Assembly (NCBI GenBank): GCA_003170575.1
Contig: PMZB01000222.1
Span: 1-5,991 of the forward strand
Reading direction: 5' to 3'
Length of the DNA stretch: 5,991 bases
From: Chlamydiia bacterium
GTDB taxonomy: Bacteria > Chlamydiota > Chlamydiia > Chlamydiales > FEN-1388
The stretch's first letter is position 1. Every line of letters begins with the position of its first letter. The position numbers and the translations under genes were made by a program. Below, one piece after another: positions 1-5,991 of the stretch. Below the pieces are notes generated by a model. The model was not told the DNA's origin and did no database searches. It saw only the letters and a list, made by a program, of their open reading frames with translations.

Positions 1-88
1 TTATTTTATTTATAGAGTACCTAAAAGAGGCAGAGACTCTCCTAAAAAATGAGGGAGTATATAGTCTGTTTTTACTGGAAGGCGCTGC
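1..88 (+). promoter_or_regulatory. AT-rich leader with a weak candidate promoter
   Basis: This is the only non-coding stretch upstream of the operon, and it is AT-rich. TATAGT at 60-65 matches five of six bases of a sigma-70 -10 box and would place the transcription start near 72, a few bases before the Shine-Dalgarno site. There is no convincing -35 hexamer at the expected 16-18 bp spacing (around 36-42), so the call is weak. A short palindrome, AGAGACTCT, lies at 32-40; it may be an operator or the remnant of an upstream terminator, or chance. The true promoter may lie outside the window. Confidence 0.2.
77..82 (+). promoter_or_regulatory. Ribosome binding site of the adaptor gene
   Basis: GGAAGG ends 6 nt before the ATG at 89. 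It supports that start over the overlapping ATG at 49, which is in another frame. Confidence 0.65.
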
Positions 89-1024
89 ATGGTACGAAAA
101 TATATCTTGCCGACGATAGCCATTTGTGGGGCACTCCTGGGACTGTTTATAGTCGTTTGGAGTCAGCGCAGTGTGCCTGTGCCTCCAATTCTTTTTCCTC
201 CGCCGCAATCTCCCTATTCTCATGCAATTGCTGGTGCAGGAATTATAGAAGCATCATCTCAAAACATTTCCATAGGCACCCCCTTCAATGAAGTGATAGA
301 GAAGGTTTATGTTGTAGAAGGGGATTATGTTCATGAAGGAGATATGCTCTTTGAACTAGATACCAGAAGCTTTGTTGCGCAGCTTGAGGTTGTGCGTGCC
401 GTGCTCAAGGCGGCCAAAACAGATCTTGAAGACAAAACCACGCAGTTTATGTTTTATGATCGGCTTGAAGATAAAGACGCAGTGAGCGAGCAGATTTATG
501 AACAATACCGTTTTGCCATGCTCCAAGCGCAAGATGCTGTCAAAGTGGCGGAACAAAACATTACTCTTGCCCAATCAAATATTGATAGATCTCAAATTCG
601 TGCTCCCCTATCAGGAAAAATCTTGCAACTAAACATCCATGTTGGAGAAATTGCCCCTGTGATCCCATTTACCAATAGCCAAGCCTTCTGGCAGACTCAA
701 GCCCAAGGAACTCTTATTTTGATGGGAGTGGTGCAGCCAATGCAGGTTCGTATCGATATTGATGAGGCAGACCTTTGGAGATACAGCCAAGGATCTCACG
801 CAACAGCATTTGTTCGAGGAAATAGCCATATCAACTTCCCACTCACATTTGTGCGAGTAGAACCCTTTGTGATCCCTAAATCCTCTTTTACCGGCGAGAC
901 AGTAGAAAGATTAGATACTCGCGTGCTGCAAGTGCTTTACAACTTTGAAAAAGGGGATCTTCCTGTATATGTAGGACAGGTTCTTGACATTTTTATTGAA
1001 TCAAAACCTTTATCTTCGGGCTGA
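89..1024 (+). CDS. HlyD/MacA/DevB-family periplasmic adaptor of an ABC exporter
   Basis: This is a membrane fusion protein that would link an inner-membrane ABC transporter to an outer-membrane channel. It has 311 residues, slightly short for the family. Residues 1-4 are basic and 5-24 form one hydrophobic N-terminal anchor without a lipobox, so most of the protein should be periplasmic. A Pro-rich linker (about 29-42) follows. Next come the first half of a biotinyl-lipoyl-like domain (about 46-93, with VVEGDYVHEGDMLFELD), a helical hairpin (about 95-165) and the second lipoyl half (about 167-190, with RAPLSGKI and HVGE), then a beta-barrel and membrane-proximal region (about 205-305, with RVEPFVIPK and DTRVLQ). 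At the hairpin tip, the Leu and Ser of the R-L-S channel-contact motif seen in AcrA and MacA can be matched to L126 and S133, but F122 occupies the Arg position. The Shine-Dalgarno site at 77-82 fixes the start. Family assignment is firm; the substrate is unknown. Confidence 0.93.
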   Translation: MVRKYILPTIAICGALLGLFIVVWSQRSVPVPPILFPPPQSPYSHAIAGAGIIEASSQNISIGTPFNEVIEKVYVVEGDYVHEGDMLFELDTRSFVAQLEVVRAVLKAAKTDLEDKTTQFMFYDRLEDKDAVSEQIYEQYRFAMLQAQDAVKVAEQNITLAQSNIDRSQIRAPLSGKILQLNIHVGEIAPVIPFTNSQAFWQTQAQGTLILMGVVQPMQVRIDIDEADLWRYSQGSHATAFVRGNSHINFPLTFVRVEPFVIPKSSFTGETVERLDTRVLQVLYNFEKGDLPVYVGQVLDIFIESKPLSSG

Positions 1025-1029
1025 ATGAT

Positions 1030-2589
1030 ATGAGACGATATGTTTTTATTGGTGTTCTCGTTCTCTTTACAGGCTGCAAGGTAGGGCCTGACTACCAAGT
1101 GCCTTCCTCCACCATGCCCAAAGAATATGCGGAAAAAAAAGAAGAGAAGACGTTTGCCCCCACAAATGAAGAGCTTACAGGATGGTGGAGCAGATTCGAA
1201 GACCCTTTCCTTGATTCCCTGATTCAAGATGCTGTGTCAGGCAATTTTGATTACCGAATAGCTTTAGAACAAGTTGCTCAATCCCGCTCTGAATACTGGG
1301 TGGAGTTTACCCATATTCTTCCTGAGCTTGATTTTGATGCCTCAGCAAGCCGCTTTCGATCGAGCCAATCCTTCGCTTCCCAAACACCTGCATCTTCCAC
1401 AACATCAAATACCTCAAGCACTACAACTACCACCACTTCTGCACCACTTGTACCTCCATCTACTACAACAGCATCCACTTCTTCAACTACAACAGCATCA
1501 ACCGTAGGGGTGGCGGTTTCTCCTGTCCAAAGATTTTTCCAAATTGGTTTTGACGTGATCTGGGAAATAGATCTTTTTGGAAAGCTGAGGCGTGCAGCGG
1601 ACGCAGCATATGATACCTATGAATCTGCGGCCGAGATTTCTCAAGATGTGAAGATTACCCTTATCAGTGAAGTGGCTCGCGGGTACACAAGTATCTGCGC
1701 GCTTCAAGAAAAGGTGGTTCTCGCTACGGAAATCGTTGCAGCAGATGAACTTGTCTATTCTCTGCAGAGTGATAGATTTGCGTCCGGCTTAACCCCGGAC
1801 CAAGATGTTGAGACAAGCCGTGCAACATTAGAAACAGACAAAGCCGCATTAAAAGTGCTCCAGACATCATTGAAACAGAGTATCTATTCGCTTGCAGTAT
1901 TGTTAGGCAAAGAGCCTGAAACGGTGCTTATGGATTTCTTGACCAAACGTCCAATGCCTTCTTCGAGAGGGAAACTGCCGGAAGGACTTCCTGCAGACCT
2001 TCTTAAGCGACGTCATGATATTCGATCCGCTGAACGGCAGCTCGCAGCTGCCACTGAGGAGGTGGGAGTGGCCATTGCTCAGCTCTACCCAAGCTTGTCG
2101 CTTGCCGGTTCAAGTAGTTCCTTTGCTGCAAACCCGCTTCAGGGGGCAAATTACGGTTTCACTTCTGACAAGCTGCATAAATTGTTCAAAAACAAAAGCA
2201 GAATTTGGGGAATTGGCGGGTTGCTTACTGTTCCAGTGTTTGATTTTGGCAACCGGCTTGCAGGAGTCGAGGCGCAGCGGGCAGTGCAGCGCCAAGCGGC
2301 TCTCTTCTATCAAAAGTCAGTGGTGTCAGCGCTTGAAGAAGTAGAAAGTGCTCTGACCGCAGCTTTTAACGAAGAAGATAGGGAGAGGAGTTTAGAGATA
2401 ACTGCAGCGGCAAATAGAAAGAATTATGACCTTACACTTGGTCTTTTTAAGGCGGGATTAGCAGATGCGTTGCAAGTTTCTGCAGCACAAAAGGTGTGGC
2501 TCTCTGCGGCAAGCGACCTCACAGATAGTCAAGAAAGCTTAACCACCGATGTTATTTCCCTTTATAAGAGCATAGGAGGCTCCTGGTAA
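1030..2589 (+). CDS. TolC-superfamily outer-membrane efflux lipoprotein (NodT/OprM type)
   Basis: This is the outer-membrane channel subunit of the exporter, expected to form a trimeric barrel with a periplasmic tunnel. It has 519 residues. The N-terminus is a lipoprotein signal peptide with the lipobox FTGC, so C16 is the predicted lipidated residue, followed by KVGPDYQVP as in NodT-family proteins. Two outer-membrane efflux repeats are visible. The first includes IWEIDLFGKLRRAAD (177-191), and the second includes GLPADLLKRRHDIRSAERQL (319-338), LYPSLSLAG (352-360) and VPVFDFGNRL (401-410). A Ser/Thr-rich stretch at 111-158 falls between the first two predicted beta-strands, where the first surface loop should be. 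The start is 5 nt after the adaptor stop, and I see no good Shine-Dalgarno site, so translational coupling is likely. NodT-type channels usually pair with RND pumps, but here the gene sits inside an ABC operon. Family assignment is firm. Confidence 0.95.
   Translation: MRRYVFIGVLVLFTGCKVGPDYQVPSSTMPKEYAEKKEEKTFAPTNEELTGWWSRFEDPFLDSLIQDAVSGNFDYRIALEQVAQSRSEYWVEFTHILPELDFDASASRFRSSQSFASQTPASSTTSNTSSTTTTTTSAPLVPPSTTTASTSSTTTASTVGVAVSPVQRFFQIGFDVIWEIDLFGKLRRAADAAYDTYESAAEISQDVKITLISEVARGYTSICALQEKVVLATEIVAADELVYSLQSDRFASGLTPDQDVETSRATLETDKAALKVLQTSLKQSIYSLAVLLGKEPETVLMDFLTKRPMPSSRGKLPEGLPADLLKRRHDIRSAERQLAAATEEVGVAIAQLYPSLSLAGSSSSFAANPLQGANYGFTSDKLHKLFKNKSRIWGIGGLLTVPVFDFGNRLAGVEAQRAVQRQAALFYQKSVVSALEEVESALTAAFNEEDRERSLEITAAANRKNYDLTLGLFKAGLADALQVSAAQKVWLSAASDLTDSQESLTTDVISLYKSIGGSW
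1360..1503 (+). repeat. Low-complexity Ser/Thr-coding tract with an in-frame direct repeat
   Basis: The tract encodes residues 111-158 of the outer-membrane channel, of which 33 of 48 are Ser or Thr and none is charged. The run is built of ACN and TCN codons. A 14-nt unit, ACTACAACAGCATC, occurs exactly at 1462-1475 and again at 1486-1499, offset by 24 nt (8 codons). The peptide STTTAST is therefore repeated in frame at 144-150 and 152-158. This looks like local slippage or duplication that kept the reading frame. The complementary strand gives a spurious Val-rich open frame. Confidence 0.85.
2574..2579 (+). promoter_or_regulatory. Perfect Shine-Dalgarno site of the permease gene
   Basis: AGGAGG lies inside the last codons of the channel gene, 9 nt before the permease ATG at 2589. 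It is the best consensus match in the operon and supports the TAATG start. Confidence 0.75.
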
Positions 2590-3728
2590 TGCTGCTTATT
2601 GCCCTAAAAATGCTCATCACCGATCGCACCAAGTATATAGGGATAGTCATAGGCTTAAGCTTTGCAGCATTTATCATCTCTCAACAATCGGCGATTCTTG
2701 TGGGAATTGTGAATCGTACCTTTGGATTCGTCACAGATACTTCTCAGGCCGCAATTTGGGTTATGGATCCCACTGTCCAGTACATTGATGACATTAAACC
2801 CTTAAAAGACACGGATCTTTACCGCGTTCGAAGTGTTGAAGGGGTAGACTGGGCTGTTCCCCTGTACAAGGGCACAATACAGGCAAGACTGCATACTGGA
2901 ACGTTTCAAACCTGTATTTTGATCGGGATTGATGATGCATCCTTCATTGGAAGTCCTCCTGTTATGCTAGAGGGCAAGGTAGAAGATCTGAGAATTGATG
3001 GCGGAATTATTGTGGATAAGGTTGGAGCAGGGTCGAAGCTGTCTTCCCATGGAGTTCCTCTTCGGGTTGGGGATGAGATGGAGTTAAATGATAATAGAGC
3101 TGTTGTCGTGGGCATCTGCAGCGTTTCACGCACTTTCCAATCCCAACCCGTCATCTACACAACATATAGCAGGGCTACAACTTTTGTCCCTTCTCAGCGA
3201 AAACTCCTCTCTTTCATTATTGCCAGGCCAAGAGAAGGATTGGATCCTCAAAAGGTGTGTGAAAAAATCAGGTCCATAACTGGGTTTGCGGCCTATACAT
3301 CTCAAGACTTAAAATTTCTGACGCTTAGCTACTATGTAAAATACACCGGGATCTTCGTCAATTTCGGGGTGGCAATTCTCTTAGGATTTGCCATTGGTAC
3401 GGCTATAGCAGGGCAGACGCTCTACAATTTTACCCTGGATAATCTTCCTTACTTTGGCGTGTTTAAAGCTATGGGAGCTGATAACACTTTGCTTGCTAAG
3501 ATGGTGGCACTCCAAGCCCTTTTTGTGAGTGCAATTGGATGGGGGATAGGAATGGGAGGGGCTGCGTGCTTCGCCTTGCTTACAGCGCATTCAGAGATGT
3601 CTTTTTGCATGCCCTTCTGGCTCTACCTTGGGAGTGGATTTTCCATTTTACTCATCAGTATGGCCACATCCTATATTTGTGTGAGGAAGGTAGCTCATGT
3701 CGACCCAGCTATTGTCTTCAAAAGTTAA
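2589..3728 (+). CDS. ABC exporter permease, MacB/DevC/FtsX type
   Basis: This is the inner-membrane subunit of the exporter. It has 379 residues, the usual size for a DevC-like permease, and shows the MacB/FtsX topology of four membrane helices. TM1 is at about 16-40, and a large periplasmic domain follows at about 42-250. TM2 is at about 253-278, TM3 at about 308-333 and TM4 at about 343-366. The segment FGVFKAMGADNTLLAKMV (289-306), between TM2 and TM3, matches the conserved cytoplasmic stretch of FtsX-fold permeases that contacts the ATPase. The C-terminus (KVAHVDPAIVFKS) resembles the conserved MacB/LolC ending. Unlike E. coli MacB it carries no fused ATPase; that is the next gene. Its start overlaps the channel stop in TAATG, and its last 32 nt overlap the ATPase gene. 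Substrate is unknown; DevC relatives in cyanobacteria export heterocyst glycolipids, but that should not be carried over. Confidence 0.93.
   Translation: MLLIALKMLITDRTKYIGIVIGLSFAAFIISQQSAILVGIVNRTFGFVTDTSQAAIWVMDPTVQYIDDIKPLKDTDLYRVRSVEGVDWAVPLYKGTIQARLHTGTFQTCILIGIDDASFIGSPPVMLEGKVEDLRIDGGIIVDKVGAGSKLSSHGVPLRVGDEMELNDNRAVVVGICSVSRTFQSQPVIYTTYSRATTFVPSQRKLLSFIIARPREGLDPQKVCEKIRSITGFAAYTSQDLKFLTLSYYVKYTGIFVNFGVAILLGFAIGTAIAGQTLYNFTLDNLPYFGVFKAMGADNTLLAKMVALQALFVSAIGWGIGMGGAACFALLTAHSEMSFCMPFWLYLGSGFSILLISMATSYICVRKVAHVDPAIVFKS
3684..3690 (+). promoter_or_regulatory. Ribosome binding site of the ATPase gene
   Basis: AGGAAGG ends 6 nt before the ATG at 3697, inside the 3' end of the permease gene. 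It decides the start: the ATG at 3728, which overlaps the permease stop as TAATG, is out of frame with the ATPase. Confidence 0.7.
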
Positions 3729-4407
3729 TGCTGATTCCACAGTTGTCTGCAAAGACATTTGGAAGACCTATGGAGCGGGGGAGGCTGCTGTCCAGGCTCT
3801 TAGAGGGGTTTCTTTGGAGATACAGCAGGGGGAGTTGCGGTTGTTGATGGGGCCATCAGGTTCTGGTAAGACTACACTTATTTCCATCCTCTCAGGCATT
3901 TTAAGCCCAGATTCAGGCGAGTGTTGGGTGAGAGGCACAAATATCACAGCTCTTTCAGATGTTGAACAAACCCGTTTTCGGGGAAAGTACGTTGGGTTTG
4001 TGTTCCAAGTGTTTAACTTGATTCCGATGCTCACCATTGAAGAAAATGTGTGCATCCCTTTGCTTCTCTGTGGAGTTTCCCGTCAGGAAGCCTTACGTCG
4101 AGCACGGGAAGTTTTAGATGAACTCGATATGAAGGAGAAAATTGGGAAATTTCCTGCTGAGTTGTCAGGAGGGCAGCAGCAGCGCGTTGCCATCGCACGG
4201 GCGCTTGTACACTCACCCCACTTTATTGTCTGTGATGAGCCCACAAGCTTTCTTGACCTTCATACAGGATTGAAGATCATGGAGCAGCTCCAGCAGCTTG
4301 TTCGGAAGAATAAGATTACTGTCATTGTGGTCACTCATGACCCAAGAATTGTCAAGTTTGCAGACCGTATTGACCAGCTCGAGGATGGGAAGATTGTATA
4401 TCCCTAA
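3697..4407 (+). CDS. ABC transporter ATP-binding protein, MacB/LolD/DevA type
   Basis: This is the cytoplasmic ATPase that would power the exporter. It has 236 residues, the usual size for a stand-alone nucleotide-binding subunit of this group. All catalytic motifs are present: Walker A GPSGSGKT (52-59), Q-loop glutamine Q104 in FVFQ, signature LSGGQQQR (156-163), Walker B ending in D180 with catalytic E181 (IVCDEP), D-loop SFLD (184-187) and switch histidine H214 in VVTHD. The segments VFNLIPMLTIEENV and THDPRIVKFADRI are typical of the MacB/LolD/DevA branch, matching the FtsX-type permease next door. It should act as a homodimer beneath two copies of that permease. The gene starts inside the permease gene, so the two subunits are probably made in fixed proportion. 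Its TAA overlaps the TAG of the opposing gene. LolD-type lipoprotein release is an alternative, but the linked adaptor and channel favour export across the envelope. Confidence 0.96.
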   Translation: MSTQLLSSKVNADSTVVCKDIWKTYGAGEAAVQALRGVSLEIQQGELRLLMGPSGSGKTTLISILSGILSPDSGECWVRGTNITALSDVEQTRFRGKYVGFVFQVFNLIPMLTIEENVCIPLLLCGVSRQEALRRAREVLDELDMKEKIGKFPAELSGGQQQRVAIARALVHSPHFIVCDEPTSFLDLHTGLKIMEQLQQLVRKNKITVIVVTHDPRIVKFADRIDQLEDGKIVYP

Positions 4408-5972
4408 CCTATTCCTCGTTCTTGAGGAGCAGATGTGGGCACAGTGCGCGCGAGGAATAAGTGTCCTCCTCTAATTTCTTTATGATACTGCCATTGAACT
4501 TGAGTTGTGGGGAGAAAGAGAATTTCTTGTTCATGTTTAAGAGGAGAGCGCTCTCTTACATCTTTTCCGCCTCCCTCATTGCGCAGGAGGGTCAAGCAAT
4601 TTCCGCTGAAGCTTTCCATAAGGTTGGTAGCAGAGGTGCTTGTAAAGCCTAAACAGGGCTCAGGCTTTTTTCCTAGAGCATTGATACGTCTTTGTAGTTC
4701 AGCCGTATAGCTTTCAGGTGAACAGGACTCTCCTCGCCAGACATACTTTCTGTACTTTTCTTTATAATCAGGAAGTTTGGATAACCCAAGAATAGCTTTA
4801 GCTGCTATGGGGAGATATCTTTTTACTGTGTAGTCTATGTGTGCTGACTCGGTAGTTGAATCAACTGCTTGTGCTGAGGATTTTAGCCTGCCATTTTCAT
4901 CAAAGGAAAAAGAGAGGCAACGTAAAAGCATATTAATTCCTTTGTAGCTATCCGCACAATATTCGTTGTGAACTGCTTTATACTCACCTTCTTTCAAGGT
5001 AGGATCGGAAAACAGCCGTCCTTTTGTCAAAAGGTTTGTCGCTATATCAAAAAAAGTACTTAAGTTGAACCCCTCATCTTCTAGCACTACCTGGGACCAG
5101 TCCACAGTTCGCATAAGTTTTTGAAAGTCTTTACAAAGAACTTTTCCACTTCCATTCTTTGCAACATACTTTCTTGTATTTTTGTCAAAAGAAAATTTTA
5201 AATCGGTTGCATCTTTCTGTAACATATTTAACAGGGCGCTCATTTCTTGAGCTGCCTGTGACTGAGGGACTCGAACTTTCTGTACCTTGTGAATCTCTCT
5301 ATCCTCTTGCCCTAATTTGATGAATGCTTTTACCGCTTTTTCATTTCCCTGATATGCATAGGTGAGAACTTCATAATATGTCCTTGCGTTTCTTAGAGGG
5401 CCTGCAGCAAGCAAATGCTTTTCTCTTTTTAGAGCAACGATCTTTTGAGACACATTCTCTACTTGAGTTGTTGCGATAGCGAGAAGTGTTTGGATATTTT
5501 TATCTGATAGTTGTCCAAGATCCTGCTTTGATAGTTGTTCACAATATAAATCGTTTTGCAGATTTTCCCACTCTTGTTTGAGCTTTTTCATAGATGGAAT
5601 GGTAATGTCAAAGTTTCTTTGGCAAAGAGATTTCGTGTGGTTCAATAGCTTCTGTAGCTTCGGATCAGCAAAAGGTTCCATGCGTAGAAGAAAGGATAAA
5701 ATATCTTGATCAGATGGCGAGCCGTCGTAGAGATAATCGTGCAGTAATAGAACAGCATTTCCTAAGAAGGGAAGCAGCATTACATAGCTTCTCCAGGATT
5801 TTCCTCCGGACAAAAGAGAATATGAATGTTCTTTGAGTGAGACTGTTTGTTCAGCAGGGGGAGCGTAGGCACAGAAAATTTGGTAGAGGCCCCTCAAAGT
5901 GCTTGCAGCTGGTACATAATCGAATGGATTTACCTGATTTGTAGAAGAAAGTGTAATAGGATTGATACACAT
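4404..5972 (-). CDS. Putative mono-ADP-ribosyltransferase effector/toxin with novel N-terminal region
   Basis: The C-terminal part (about 385-510 of 522) looks like an R-S-E class ADP-ribosyltransferase, an enzyme that moves ADP-ribose from NAD+ to a protein. Visible signatures are R413 in VWRGE, the STS motif in GFTSTS (S445-T446-S447), and E481-Q482-E483 in EQEILFLP. E-x-E ARTs usually modify arginine, and E483 would be the catalytic glutamate. The helical stretch before R413 (about 383-410) also fits the fold. The N-terminal region is not recognised: hydrophobic segments lie at about 24-38 and 64-78, a probable helical or coiled-coil part at 105-190, and a Lys-rich mixed region at 200-380. 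There is no Sec signal peptide or lipobox. The first 20 residues are rich in Ser, Thr, Asn and Pro, which would fit type III secretion but proves nothing. The ATG at 5972 lacks a clear Shine-Dalgarno site and the frame stays open to the window edge, so the true start could lie further upstream. A role as a host-directed effector is inferred. Confidence 0.8.
   Translation of the reverse strand: MCINPITLSSTNQVNPFDYVPAASTLRGLYQIFCAYAPPAEQTVSLKEHSYSLLSGGKSWRSYVMLLPFLGNAVLLLHDYLYDGSPSDQDILSFLLRMEPFADPKLQKLLNHTKSLCQRNFDITIPSMKKLKQEWENLQNDLYCEQLSKQDLGQLSDKNIQTLLAIATTQVENVSQKIVALKREKHLLAAGPLRNARTYYEVLTYAYQGNEKAVKAFIKLGQEDREIHKVQKVRVPQSQAAQEMSALLNMLQKDATDLKFSFDKNTRKYVAKNGSGKVLCKDFQKLMRTVDWSQVVLEDEGFNLSTFFDIATNLLTKGRLFSDPTLKEGEYKAVHNEYCADSYKGINMLLRCLSFSFDENGRLKSSAQAVDSTTESAHIDYTVKRYLPIAAKAILGLSKLPDYKEKYRKYVWRGESCSPESYTAELQRRINALGKKPEPCLGFTSTSATNLMESFSGNCLTLLRNEGGGKDVRERSPLKHEQEILFLPTTQVQWQYHKEIRGGHLFLARTVPTSAPQERGIG
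4410..4459. repeat. Perfect 9-bp inverted repeat at the convergent gene ends
   Basis: TATTCCTCG at 4410-4418 is matched by CGAGGAATA at 4451-4459, with a 32-nt loop. The left arm also begins a competing small hairpin (4412-4417 with 4424-4429, 6 bp with one G-T pair). GAGGAG at 4424-4429 can instead pair with CTCCTC at 4466-4471. All lie within the last codons of the - strand gene, just after the + strand ATPase stop. No T-tract follows on the + strand, so this is not a standard intrinsic terminator. About one such repeat would be expected by chance in a window of this size; only the position makes it notable. Confidence 0.35.
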
Positions 5973-5991
5973 AAATAACGCTATGCTGAAA

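Larger units (their letters stand above)
89..4407 (+). other. Operon for a tripartite ABC efflux system
   Basis: The four same-strand genes for adaptor, channel, permease and ATPase are separated by +5, -1 and -32 nt. No promoter- or terminator-sized gap lies inside. Together they encode every component needed for one inner-to-outer membrane exporter, so a single transcript starting upstream of 89 is the simplest reading. Confidence 0.85.

Noticed and set aside
49..291. An 80-codon open frame on the + strand overlapping the start of the adaptor gene
   Set aside because: It lies almost wholly within the adaptor coding sequence in another frame, has a Cys/Ser-rich unlikely composition and no ribosome binding site, while the adaptor frame has a good one.
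1274..1507. Open frames on both strands across the Ser/Thr tract (Leu/Pro/His-rich on +, Val-rich on -)
   Set aside because: They are by-products of the low-complexity ACN/TCN codon run, which contains no stops in other frames; they resemble no protein family.
3697..4407. Assignment of the ATPase/permease pair as the LolCDE lipoprotein-release system
   Set aside because: There is a single permease gene, and both an adaptor and an outer-membrane channel are in the same operon, which points to a tripartite exporter instead.
4412..4429. Possible intrinsic terminator for the operon
   Set aside because: The stem is only 6 bp with one G-T pair and is followed by CAGATG rather than a T-tract.
4461..4710. 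Two short + strand open frames inside the 3' part of the ART gene
   Set aside because: They overlap the ART catalytic motifs in antisense, have no ribosome binding site and encode nothing recognisable.
89..5972. The idea that the ABC exporter secretes the adjacent ART protein
   Set aside because: MacB/DevC-type exporters move small molecules, lipids or small peptides, the ART protein is 522 residues, and the genes are convergent and not cotranscribed. Adjacency alone does not support it.

Overview
The window holds five protein-coding genes packed almost without gaps. Four lie on the + strand and form one apparent operon (89-4407). One lies on the - strand (4404-5972) and converges on the operon, so that the two stop codons overlap. 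I see no rRNA, tRNA, CRISPR array, insertion sequence or phage gene.

The + strand operon encodes a full tripartite ABC export machine for a Gram-negative envelope. In order it encodes: a HlyD/MacA/DevB-type periplasmic adaptor anchored in the inner membrane; a TolC-superfamily outer-membrane channel of the NodT/OprM lipoprotein type; a MacB/DevC/FtsX-type permease; and a MacB/LolD/DevA-type ATPase. The junctions are a 5-nt gap (adaptor to channel), a TAATG overlap (channel to permease) and a 32-nt overlap (permease to ATPase). This indicates cotranscription and coupled translation. The ATPase would drive the permease's periplasmic domain, and the adaptor would bridge it to the channel. The substrate cannot be read from the sequence; relatives export glycolipids, peptides or macrolides.

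The - strand gene is the most interesting item. It encodes a 522-aa protein whose last ~130 residues carry all three signatures of an R-S-E class mono-ADP-ribosyltransferase: an Arg in VWRGE, the FTSTS motif, and an E-x-E (EQE) motif. Its first ~400 residues match no domain I can name. They begin with two moderately hydrophobic segments that remind me of hypothetical proteins of environmental Chlamydiota. The protein has no classical signal peptide. A secreted effector or toxin acting on a host protein is the most attractive reading, but it is inference.

Organism: the envelope machinery shows a Gram-negative bacterium. GC looks moderate (mid-40s % by eye, not computed). The effector-like ART and the style of its N-terminus suggest an intracellular, amoeba- or host-associated bacterium, perhaps a Chlamydia-related lineage (Waddlia, Parachlamydia or Simkania type). 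This is a moderate-to-low confidence guess from recalled sequence style.
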